Below, piece after piece: positions 46,427 through 54,088 of a DNA stretch of 64,000 nt; position 1 is the stretch's first letter, and the number at the start of each line of letters is the position of its first letter. Origin of the DNA: Ferruginibacter sp. (GTDB lineage: Bacteria > Bacteroidota > Bacteroidia > Chitinophagales > Chitinophagaceae). The notes below the pieces were generated by a model. The model saw only the letters and a list, made by a program, of their open reading frames with translations. It did not search any database and had not been told where the DNA came from. The stretch is taken from the NCBI GenBank assembly GCA_013141115.1, contig JABFRP010000002.1, positions 2,096,647 to 2,160,646 of the forward strand, read 5' to 3'. The position numbers and the translations under genes were made by a program.

Positions 46427-48229
46427 ATGATAACTACTCTAAAAAAAACAATTGCCTTAACGGTTATTACGGTTTTTACTTTTAACCTGCATACAATAGC
46501 ACAAATAAAAATTGATGCTCCAAAAATAGCAGCAACTAAATTTAATGTAATCGATAAATCTAAATTAGCGCAGGCCAGGGCTGCTATATCAAATCCACAA
46601 TGGCAATATACCTTACCGGTAGCGTTAATAACTACGCCAACTACAATGGCATTTGCAAAAAACCGCCCTACGGTTACAGTACTTATACATGGTGTAACGG
46701 GTTTTCCCAGTACCGATGATAGAGTAGGTACTTTAGAGGGCGCAAGAAATTACTGGGGTTTTGATTTTGTTGATAAACTCTTTGGAAATGAGGATGCATT
46801 TCCAACAACATTTACAGATCCTTCACCCGTAACGGGGGCTTTAAAAAAAACTAATTGGGAGAAAAATTTTATCAATAAATCTGTACCCAGTAATCATTTT
46901 ATTACCACCTATGTAAAGCCGGCACAAATGAGTGGAGCTTACTACACACCTTTTTCTTTAATGATGACTTACAGAGATGGTAGTGTAAGTTTTAAAAAAC
47001 AAGTGGCTGCTACGGCTGCACAAATTGTATCGTTGTACAATAGCCAGTTTAGTGCCTGGCCCGAAGATAAAAAGCCACAATTGATTTTACTGTGCCACAG
47101 TTTTGGTGGTGTAATTGCAAGAACAATTTGCTCCAAGCCAAACAATATCCCCTCTAACAATAGCAAGGTAGCTGTTGAAAATTTTTCGGATGCAGAAAAG
47201 GCCAATATGGAATTTATACGCAATAAAACTTTGCATATTACCACACTTTCTACCCCACACGAAGGTTCGCCTATTACCAAAAATGCAGAGGTGGGCAGTT
47301 TTTTGCAAGGGATTAAATTTTTTGGGTTAGCCCCTTTTGATCAAATAGATAAAAGCGATCCGGATACTTATGTGTTGCAACAAGTCTCCACTTCTTTTAT
47401 GGAAAATATTAATGAAACTATTTTAAAACCAGAGTTGTGTAAAAGAACTGATGGAACATTAATACCCATACATGCTTTGGGCGGCAGGGTACCCAGCGGT
47501 CCTAATTACTTTGACAACCCCAATGAAAATGATGCAAACTTAACCACAGTTGATGGCGGTATTGGTACCGCAAAAATTGATGAAATGAAGGCTGACGAAA
47601 GTAACCGGGACAAATTTGAATGTTATAGTTTATTAAAAGTAGATTATGTAATGCACCTTATGGAGTTACCCATTATTGGCGACAAACCATGGGGTGCTAC
47701 ACCATCAGACAATAATAGTTTGGATATTATACAAACTGCCGATGTGGATGCCATATCAGGTTGTTTAAACAATAGTGTAGGGTACAATGCAGTAAATTTT
47801 GGACTGAACCCCCGTGTATATTATTTACGCACCAACTGGAATAATATTAATTCCAACATACCTTTCCGATGTACCTATAAATTTAATAAAGCCAGCGGCT
47901 CTGTTAGCGATGGCGAAATTGATAACGATGGTTTTGTGCCCATCAATTCATCGCTTGGAGTAAAATTAGGTACCAGTACCAAAAATTATTTTGAGCATAC
48001 TAAAAGCTGGCCAGCAGTTAATACTGCTGTAGGCTCATGGTATCGTTTTTATAGAAGTGGTGCAGATTTTCATAACCACGGTACTATAAAATTTTCTGGC
48101 GAAGTGGGTCAATGGTTAAGAGAAAATATAATTGGTAATACCCCTACCGCATTATATTTTGGTACACTAAACAGAAATACAGCGGCCGGGCCAAAAGTTG
48201 CTACTACTGGTACGGTGAGTATCTGGTAA
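46427..48229 (+). CDS. Secreted alpha/beta-hydrolase (lipase-like)
   Basis: A 600-residue exported protein (signal peptide ALTVITVFTFNLHTIAQ). It has an alpha/beta-hydrolase core: the oxyanion-loop sequence TVTVLIHGVTGFP and the nucleophile elbow LLCHSFGGVIAR with S225. The elbow has Cys in place of the first Gly of GxSxG, which is tolerated in lipases. TLSTPHEGSP after the elbow is typical of triacylglycerol lipase and PGAP1-like families. Catalytic Asp and His cannot be placed securely. There is no T9SS tail. The substrate is unknown. It ends in a strong terminator. Confidence 0.82.
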   Translation: MITTLKKTIALTVITVFTFNLHTIAQIKIDAPKIAATKFNVIDKSKLAQARAAISNPQWQYTLPVALITTPTTMAFAKNRPTVTVLIHGVTGFPSTDDRVGTLEGARNYWGFDFVDKLFGNEDAFPTTFTDPSPVTGALKKTNWEKNFINKSVPSNHFITTYVKPAQMSGAYYTPFSLMMTYRDGSVSFKKQVAATAAQIVSLYNSQFSAWPEDKKPQLILLCHSFGGVIARTICSKPNNIPSNNSKVAVENFSDAEKANMEFIRNKTLHITTLSTPHEGSPITKNAEVGSFLQGIKFFGLAPFDQIDKSDPDTYVLQQVSTSFMENINETILKPELCKRTDGTLIPIHALGGRVPSGPNYFDNPNENDANLTTVDGGIGTAKIDEMKADESNRDKFECYSLLKVDYVMHLMELPIIGDKPWGATPSDNNSLDIIQTADVDAISGCLNNSVGYNAVNFGLNPRVYYLRTNWNNINSNIPFRCTYKFNKASGSVSDGEIDNDGFVPINSSLGVKLGTSTKNYFEHTKSWPAVNTAVGSWYRFYRSGADFHNHGTIKFSGEVGQWLRENIIGNTPTALYFGTLNRNTAAGPKVATTGTVSIW

Positions 48230-48252
48230 TAATAAAAGATAAAAAATTTCAC

Positions 48253-48293
48253 AAAAAGTCAGCTACTAAAAATTATGAGTAGCTGACTTTTTT
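48253..48293 (+). terminator. Terminator after the lipase-like gene
   Basis: A perfect 15-bp stem AAAAAGTCAGCTACT / AGTAGCTGACTTTTT with a 10-base loop, followed by T. Confidence 0.92.
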
Positions 48294-48394
48294 ATAATTA
48301 AAATGTTGCATCTAATGCGGGTATTATCAATATGCAATAGTTTGCCTCATTGATATTTTTTCTTCGGGTAAAATAAATTTTATGTAATTGCTTC

Positions 48395-48444
48395 TACCTG
48401 TATTCAGGTATTTATTGGGGATGCAATTCACCATGTTCAGGTAT
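48395..48444 (+). promoter_or_regulatory. Paired AGGTAT boxes upstream of the beta-helix/T9SS operon
   Basis: TACCTGTATTCAGGTA (48395-48410, a perfect 6-bp inverted repeat around TATT) and TCACCATGTTCAGGTAT (48428-48444). The CAGGTAT cores are 33 bp apart and the flanking sequence resembles 44768-44817. Confidence 0.62.
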
Positions 48445-48578
48445 AGGATTTGGTTGCAGTAATGGGCACATTTGTATTAACAAATACTTCAACTGCGTAG
48501 GTAGTATTTCAGTTAAGGTTACATCATTTAGCACTTTATTTTTATCTATTTTAATTAATCTCACTTAAAAAAACACTA

Positions 48579-49622
48579 ATGAAAAAATTATTCTTTTTTG
48601 TAACACTGTTATTTGCCTTATCAGCTAATGCTAAAATATGGCGTGTAAATAACAATGCCGGTGTAACAGCCGATTTTACGCAGTTAACTACTGCAGTGGC
48701 TTCTGCATCGGTACTATCTGGCGATACCATACATGTAGAACCCAGCGCAACAAGCTATACTTTCCCAACCATTACCAAAAACCTGGTGATCATTGGCAAT
48801 GGTTATTTTTTATCTGGTGCAACAGGCAATGCCGGCCTGCAGGCCAATACCGAAACAAGTAAAGTGGGTGGTTTCCGTTTTGCCAGCGGAAGTGCCGGTA
48901 CCCGGATAATTGGCATTGAAATAACCAATAATTCGGATTTTGCTTCAGGTTATTCCGGCATTGTAAATATTACTATAGAAAAATGTGCCTTTACCGTAGG
49001 TTTTTTTAGTTTTAATGCTGCTGCTACTTATGATGGTATTACTGTACGTAAATGTATTTTACAAGGTTTTAATTCAGGTGCTATCGGTACGCTTAATAAT
49101 GTAACTATTGAAAATTGTATCTCCAATAATATCAATGTTTTTTATTTAACACCAGCAGCAGCCAGCAATTTTGTAGTACGCAATAATACTTTTAAAGTTA
49201 CAGGTGATATACGTTTTAATAATGCCTACTTTGCTAATAACATAATAATTAGCGGCTCTAATAACAGCTTTACTTCCTGTAATATAAAAAACAATTTGTT
49301 TTCGTTTAATCAAACGGGTGTTACTACAGGCCCGCTTAGCACCAATGGTAATAACCTGGTAAGCCAAACCGAAGCATCTATGGTATTGGTAACAGGCAGT
49401 AATGATGGCCGTTATCAATTAGCCGTTGCATCGCCAGCCATTGGAGGCGGTGTGGATATTAGTGGCGATAAACCCAACTGTGGGGCATTTGGTGGTAATG
49501 ATCCCTACAAACTTTCTGGTATTCCTGCTATACCCAGTATTTATAGTATTACGGTACCGGCCAGTGTACCATTAGCTACACCTACCATGAATGTGACCTT
49601 TAGCACCCGTAACAATAATTAA
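48579..49622 (+). CDS. Secreted right-handed parallel beta-helix protein
   Basis: A 347-residue exported protein (KKLFFFVTLLFALSANA). After VNNNAGVTADFTQLTTAVAS comes a series of short repeats with the pectate-lyase-like beta-helix rhythm: VIIGNGYFL, GTRIIGIEITNNSD, VNITIEKCAF, ITVRKCILQGF, VTIENCISNN, FVVRNNTFKV, NIIISGSNNS. It has no catalytic motif and no T9SS tail, ending VTFSTRNNN. Such proteins bind or cleave polysaccharide, but the activity cannot be predicted. It is probably co-transcribed with the T9SS protein 29 bases downstream. Confidence 0.75.
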   Translation: MKKLFFFVTLLFALSANAKIWRVNNNAGVTADFTQLTTAVASASVLSGDTIHVEPSATSYTFPTITKNLVIIGNGYFLSGATGNAGLQANTETSKVGGFRFASGSAGTRIIGIEITNNSDFASGYSGIVNITIEKCAFTVGFFSFNAAATYDGITVRKCILQGFNSGAIGTLNNVTIENCISNNINVFYLTPAAASNFVVRNNTFKVTGDIRFNNAYFANNIIISGSNNSFTSCNIKNNLFSFNQTGVTTGPLSTNGNNLVSQTEASMVLVTGSNDGRYQLAVASPAIGGGVDISGDKPNCGAFGGNDPYKLSGIPAIPSIYSITVPASVPLATPTMNVTFSTRNNN

Positions 49623-49651
49623 TTAATTAATCAGCAGTTTAAATACAGGCT

Positions 49652-51214
49652 ATGCAAAAATTTATAATGGTCCTATTGTGCTTGCTTTTGGCAGATTGGC
49701 TTCAGGCACAGGATCCGGCGTATCCATTAGCGCCTGTAGCTACGGGCAATATAGTAAAGGCTGAATATTTTATTGATACCGATCCGGGTTTTAATGCTGG
49801 TACAGATATTACTGTAACGGCAGGTGTGGATATTACAGCAACTAATATACCTGTTATTACGGGGGCATTAATTGCGGGTGTACATCGTTTGTACATTAGA
49901 ACGCTTAGTGCAGAAGGGAAATGGAGCATTACCAGTACCCGGCAGTTTGTAGTTGATTTTGATCCTGCTTATCCCGTTGCTACAATAGCTGGTAATGTTT
50001 TGAAGGCTGAATATTTTGTTGATACCGATCCTGGTTTTGGCAATGGTGTAAATGTGCCATTAACTGCGGGGCTGGATATTACAAATGTACCGGCATCAGT
50101 TACCAGCGGTTCGTTACCAGCAGGGGTACATCAATTATACCTGCGAACTTTAAATGCAGCAGGCAAATGGAGTATCAGCAATTTCAGGCAATTTGTAGTT
50201 GATAATGATCCTGCATATCCTGCTGTATCCGCTGCCGTGTTGAATGTAATAAAAGCAGAATATTTTGTTGATGCCGATCCTGGCTTTGGTAATGGAATTG
50301 ATATACCGGTTACTGCCGCAACAGATTTGCTAAACCAAAATGCACCTGTAAATACCAATTTTTTACCAGCAGGTGTACACGGTTTGTATATTCGCACATT
50401 AAATGCTGAAGGTAAATGGTCGCTTACAGCTACACAATCTTTTATAGTAAATAATGATCCGGCTTATCCAACCACACCGGCATTGCCAGGCAATGTTACT
50501 ATTGCCGAATATTTTATTGATACCGATCCCGGATTTGGTTTGGGCACACCTATTACATTAACTGCCGGTGTAGATGTAGCAGACATTAATTTTAGTGCGG
50601 TTACCGGAAGCCTTATAGCAGGCGTACATAATCTTTATGTACGATCAAAAAATACCTGGAGTATTACCAATATTATTCCCTTTGAAGTAATTGCAACATT
50701 ACCATTAAACCTGCTTTCCTTTACCGGAAATAAGCAGAGTAACAATGCAATACTTATGTGGCATACTGCAAATGAAATAAATATTGCTCATTTTGAAGTA
50801 CAACGTAGTGATGATGGACAACAATTTTTACCCATTGGAACTGTACAACCTGGCAGGGCTGCTTATTATTACTCAGATGCTAATATTTTTCGGGATAAAC
50901 AGTTGCTCTTCTATCGCCTGAAGTCTGTTGATATTGATGGCAGATTTACTTACTCATCTGTTATCAGGTTACGAAATAATGCTGAAGCCGGGTTAACTAT
51001 ATATCCTAACCCGGTACAAAATATTATTGTTATCAGCGGATTAAAACAAAACACAGCGATAAGGATTTTTAGTGCCGATGGAAAACTGTTGCAGCAACTA
51101 ACTGCGCCTGCACAAACTGTAACGCTGGATATGAGCGGTTATGCAAAAGGGATGTACGTTTTGCAATATCTACAGGGTGAAGAAATAGTGAGCCGGAATA
51201 TAATGAAGCAATAA
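49652..51214 (+). CDS. T9SS cargo with four tandem about 85-residue repeats
   Basis: A 520-residue secreted protein (signal peptide FIMVLLCLLLADWLQAQ). There are four repeats, each reading roughly KAEYFxDTDPGF-x-G-x-D-I-x-L/V-T-A-G, then AGVHxLYIRTLxAEGKWS and a FVVDxDPAYP linker (starting near residues 36, 113, 195 and 280). After LPLNLLSFTG a tail module (NEINIAHFEVQRSDDGQQF, FYRLKSVDIDGRFTYSSVI) leads to a type A sorting domain (LTIYPNPVQNIIVISGL ... GMYVLQYL). The tail is closely related to that of the 779-residue protein at 54089. The binding target of the repeats is unknown. Confidence 0.85.
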   Translation: MQKFIMVLLCLLLADWLQAQDPAYPLAPVATGNIVKAEYFIDTDPGFNAGTDITVTAGVDITATNIPVITGALIAGVHRLYIRTLSAEGKWSITSTRQFVVDFDPAYPVATIAGNVLKAEYFVDTDPGFGNGVNVPLTAGLDITNVPASVTSGSLPAGVHQLYLRTLNAAGKWSISNFRQFVVDNDPAYPAVSAAVLNVIKAEYFVDADPGFGNGIDIPVTAATDLLNQNAPVNTNFLPAGVHGLYIRTLNAEGKWSLTATQSFIVNNDPAYPTTPALPGNVTIAEYFIDTDPGFGLGTPITLTAGVDVADINFSAVTGSLIAGVHNLYVRSKNTWSITNIIPFEVIATLPLNLLSFTGNKQSNNAILMWHTANEINIAHFEVQRSDDGQQFLPIGTVQPGRAAYYYSDANIFRDKQLLFYRLKSVDIDGRFTYSSVIRLRNNAEAGLTIYPNPVQNIIVISGLKQNTAIRIFSADGKLLQQLTAPAQTVTLDMSGYAKGMYVLQYLQGEEIVSRNIMKQ

Positions 51215-51236
51215 ATTTTTGATGAACCATTTCAAC

Positions 51237-51270
51237 AGCCGGGTATTTTAATAAATGCCCGGCTTTATTT
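51237..51270 (+). terminator. Terminator of the beta-helix/T9SS operon
   Basis: Stem AGCCGGGTATTT / AAATGCCCGGCT (one G-U pair) with a TAAT loop, followed by TTATTTT. Confidence 0.88.
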
Positions 51271-51327
51271 TGCCATATCCGTTTCATCGTTTTTCCACAC
51301 AGGCTCATTTAATTTTACTACATGTGC

Positions 51328-51480
51328 TTACTTCTTTTTTGCACGGCTCATCATGGCCATGCTCAGCATTTCTACAGCAAAGGAAAATGACATACCAAAA
51401 CAGATATAATTTTTCAGGTGTAACTCATGTGAAGTATCTGCATTATTAAGGCTTTCGTAAATCGATAAAAAAATCTGCAT
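51328..51480 (-). pseudogene. C-terminal fragment of a second terC gene
   Basis: A 50-codon minus-strand frame whose last 43 codons contain SHELHLKNYICFGMSFSFAV and EMLSMAMMSRAKKK. These match AHELHLKNYIYFGMAFSFGV and EMLNMTMMSRAKKKK of the intact TerC at 57121-57933. A 129-bp block (51303-51431) aligns without gaps to 57168-57296 with about 16 differences by eye. The homology extends past the fragment's stop codon into codons for VKLNEP. The rest of the gene is absent, so this is a remnant of a duplicate, not a functional gene. Confidence 0.85.
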
Positions 51481-51505
51481 AAATTACCTGTAACTTTATT
51501 GCTTC

Positions 51506-53311
51506 ATGAAAAGAAACATATTTAGTTGCTGCCTGATATTTTTTAGCATGTGCTTTTCTGCTTATAGTCAACTACCTGATTATAAAAAAATAGACTCTGC
51601 AAAAAAGATACTGTCAAAATATGAGAGTACAGGTGTGGATTATTTTAAAACCTGCTTATTTATTGCTAATTGCTACTGGCATAAAGAAGCCTATGATACG
51701 GCGCAAATTTGGCTGGATAAATTAGCAGAAAGCGGGGAACTTAAAAAGAATTCTGTATTACATTACCTGCATCTTTCTGCACAGATAAAAATTTATTATG
51801 AGAGGAATTTAAATCAGTTAGGTATAAACGAATGTAAAGATGCAATAGCACTTGCGGAAAAATTGAAAGATAGCCTGCTTTTAAGAGATGCCTATACCTT
51901 GCTTGGTAGCTTATATTACAATACCCAGAGCAATGCTCTTTCGCTGGAGTATTTTAAGAAGGCTATTACTTATTCTCCCTTTGTAAATAATGACAGTCAG
52001 TATATTGGCCTTTTGGGATTATTTGAAATTTACCAGGGGATGAGTTATTCTTATGTAGAGACAAAAGAATTGGATAGTGCATTAACCTATGCTAATCTCT
52101 CCCAAAAAACAGCTGAACAATTAAGTAATTTTGTACACATTATTGATGCCTCAAGTTTATTGAATAGTTTACATTTTAAACTTAACCGGATGGACAGCAG
52201 TTTGTATTATACCAAAAAAATTGACAGCATGTCTTTGGCTTTACATAATAATGGTTATGCAATTTTGGCGTATAAAGGTTATTTAAGATATTACGATACC
52301 CTCCATAACAATAAATTAGTAATCGAATACTTTAATAAAGGAATAGCTTTATTGAAGTCAGATGCTGATATTAATCACTTTTACGCTCAGGATTTTTTAT
52401 ACTCCGCAATTAAAACACTTAAAAAACAAGGAAATTATCCGGCAGTTATTGATGCAATGGAATTAAGCACTTCAATAAGCTATAAAACTTTTAGAAACTC
52501 GGCCATTTTAACAAATGGAATTGAAAATGCAGCGTTAAAAAAAGAAACTAAAATTTTGGCTGCCGAATTAAATGAAGCAAAACAAAAACGCAAAGCCAAT
52601 AATTTAGTTTTGTTCTCGGTTATTCTAGTATTTGCTTTAGCTTTTGGTGCATTATTATGGTATCTCTATCATCAAAAACAAAAATTACGGATAACAAATA
52701 TAAAATCAAAAATAAGCCAGGATTTACATGATGATATTGGGGCTTCTTTAAGCAGCCTGCAAATTTACGGCACTATTGCAGAGCAGACTTTTGAAGAAAA
52801 CCCTGCGAGGGCAATGGAGATGATTAAAAAAATATCCAATCAGTCAAAATTGGTAATGGAAAATATGAATGATATTGTATGGAGTATGAAGCCCAATGCA
52901 GCGGCTACTACACTAGAGGCAAAAATTAAAAACTATGGCGTAGAATTGTTGAGTGATAAAAACATTTCTTTTCATTACAAAATAAACGCAGCAGCAGAAA
53001 GCTTGTTGCAAAATATGCTTGCCCGAAAAAATATATTGCTTATAATAAAAGAGGCCATGAATAATATAGCTAAGTACAGTAATGCTACTGAGGCAGATTT
53101 ACAATTAACTATTGATAATGGAAATTGTATGCTTATAATAAATGATAATGGAATTGGGTTTGATACACAACTGCCTAATGAAGGTAATGGATTGATGAAT
53201 ATGAAACACCGGGCACAAGAACTTAAAGGTATACTTACTATTCAATCGGCTGCAGAAAAAGGTACTGTTATAAAAGCTGTTTTTCCTGCGGCAATCATAA
53301 GTGGAAAATGA
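51506..53311 (+). CDS. TPR-containing sensor histidine kinase (second pair)
   Basis: A 601-residue sensor kinase. The signal segment (CCLIFFSMCFSAYSQ) is followed by about 300 residues of TPR-like helical repeats (DAYTLLGSLYYNTQSNALSL, SLEYFKKAITY), one membrane helix (NLVLFSVILVFALAFGALLWYLY) and the HisKA_3 box KISQDLHDDIGASLSSLQ (H408). The HATPase domain has KEAMNNIAKYSNATEA, LIINDNGIGF and GNGLMNMKHRA. The cognate response regulator lies 67 bases downstream. It is a distinct subtype from the kinase at 42672. Confidence 0.92.
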   Translation: MKRNIFSCCLIFFSMCFSAYSQLPDYKKIDSAKKILSKYESTGVDYFKTCLFIANCYWHKEAYDTAQIWLDKLAESGELKKNSVLHYLHLSAQIKIYYERNLNQLGINECKDAIALAEKLKDSLLLRDAYTLLGSLYYNTQSNALSLEYFKKAITYSPFVNNDSQYIGLLGLFEIYQGMSYSYVETKELDSALTYANLSQKTAEQLSNFVHIIDASSLLNSLHFKLNRMDSSLYYTKKIDSMSLALHNNGYAILAYKGYLRYYDTLHNNKLVIEYFNKGIALLKSDADINHFYAQDFLYSAIKTLKKQGNYPAVIDAMELSTSISYKTFRNSAILTNGIENAALKKETKILAAELNEAKQKRKANNLVLFSVILVFALAFGALLWYLYHQKQKLRITNIKSKISQDLHDDIGASLSSLQIYGTIAEQTFEENPARAMEMIKKISNQSKLVMENMNDIVWSMKPNAAATTLEAKIKNYGVELLSDKNISFHYKINAAAESLLQNMLARKNILLIIKEAMNNIAKYSNATEADLQLTIDNGNCMLIINDNGIGFDTQLPNEGNGLMNMKHRAQELKGILTIQSAAEKGTVIKAVFPAAIISGK

Positions 53312-53327
53312 TTATAACCGGTACCCC

Positions 53328-53344
53328 TCACTAAAATTAGGTAT
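53328..53344 (+). promoter_or_regulatory. AGGTAT box upstream of the response regulator
   Basis: TCACTAAAATTAGGTAT, 34 bases before the regulator's GTG start. It differs at one base from the copy at 54024-54040. Confidence 0.55.
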
Positions 53345-53378
53345 GCTGAGTGGCCAGATAAACTGATACATTTACAAA

Positions 53379-54002
53379 GTGAGTATTAAAGTATTTATTT
53401 ATGATGATAACGAGGCCAGGCGGGATAGCCTGAAAGCACTGATGGAGCTTAGTCCCGAATTGCAATATGCAGGCGAAGGGATTAATTGCCTTAATGTAAT
53501 TGCCGATATGCAAACTTATTTTCCCGATGTGGTATTGATGGATATTAATATGCCTGATGCCGATGGTATTGTGGGGTTGAAATCAATTAAAAAGGAATTT
53601 CCGCATATAAAAGTATTGATGCAAACGGTGTTTGATGATACGGATAAAATATTTGAATGTATTAGAAATGGTGCCAGTGGTTATATACTTAAAAAAGATT
53701 CACCACAAAGAATATTACAAGCCATTCAGGAAGTGTATGATGGCGGCGCTGTAATGAACCCCGGCATAGCATTAAAAGTACTGGGTTATTTTCAACCACA
53801 AAAAAAAGAAAACCCATTATCTGGCAGAGAAACACAAGTGCTGGAGCTGTTGGCAGAAGGGCTTAGTTATAAAATGGTAGCGGATAAATTGTTTTTGAGT
53901 TTTAATACCGTCAACACCCACATCAAGCATATTCACGAAAAACTCCACGTTTCTTCTCTTGGCGAGGCCATAGCTTTTTATTACAAAAACCTGCATCAGT
54001 AA
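53379..54002 (+). CDS. NarL/FixJ-family response regulator (second pair)
   Basis: A 207-residue response regulator that begins with GTG (MSIKVFIYDDNEARRD). The receiver has DD at 9-10 and the acceptor D55 in VVLMDINMPDADG. The LuxR-type HTH is LSGRETQVLELLAEGLSYKMVADKLFLSFNTVNTHIKHIHEKL. It is paired with the kinase directly upstream. AGGTAT boxes flank the gene on both sides and recur before surface-protein genes nearby, so this protein is the best candidate to bind them (inference). Confidence 0.93.
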   Translation: MSIKVFIYDDNEARRDSLKALMELSPELQYAGEGINCLNVIADMQTYFPDVVLMDINMPDADGIVGLKSIKKEFPHIKVLMQTVFDDTDKIFECIRNGASGYILKKDSPQRILQAIQEVYDGGAVMNPGIALKVLGYFQPQKKENPLSGRETQVLELLAEGLSYKMVADKLFLSFNTVNTHIKHIHEKLHVSSLGEAIAFYYKNLHQ

Positions 54003-54023
54003 TTTCTTTGCTCAAAAATCATT

Positions 54024-54040
54024 TCACTACAATTAGGTAT
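54024..54040 (+). promoter_or_regulatory. AGGTAT box upstream of the 779-aa T9SS cargo
   Basis: TCACTACAATTAGGTAT, 48 bases before the start codon of the cargo gene. Confidence 0.55.
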
Positions 54041-54088
54041 TGGGGATAGTTTTTCATTCATCAATTTTACTTTCTAAATTTTTGATGT

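Larger units (their letters stand above)
48230..48578. other. Intergenic region with terminator and paired boxes
   Basis: A 349-bp region containing the lipase terminator and then the paired AGGTAT boxes of the following surface-protein operon. No gene was seen. Confidence 0.6.
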
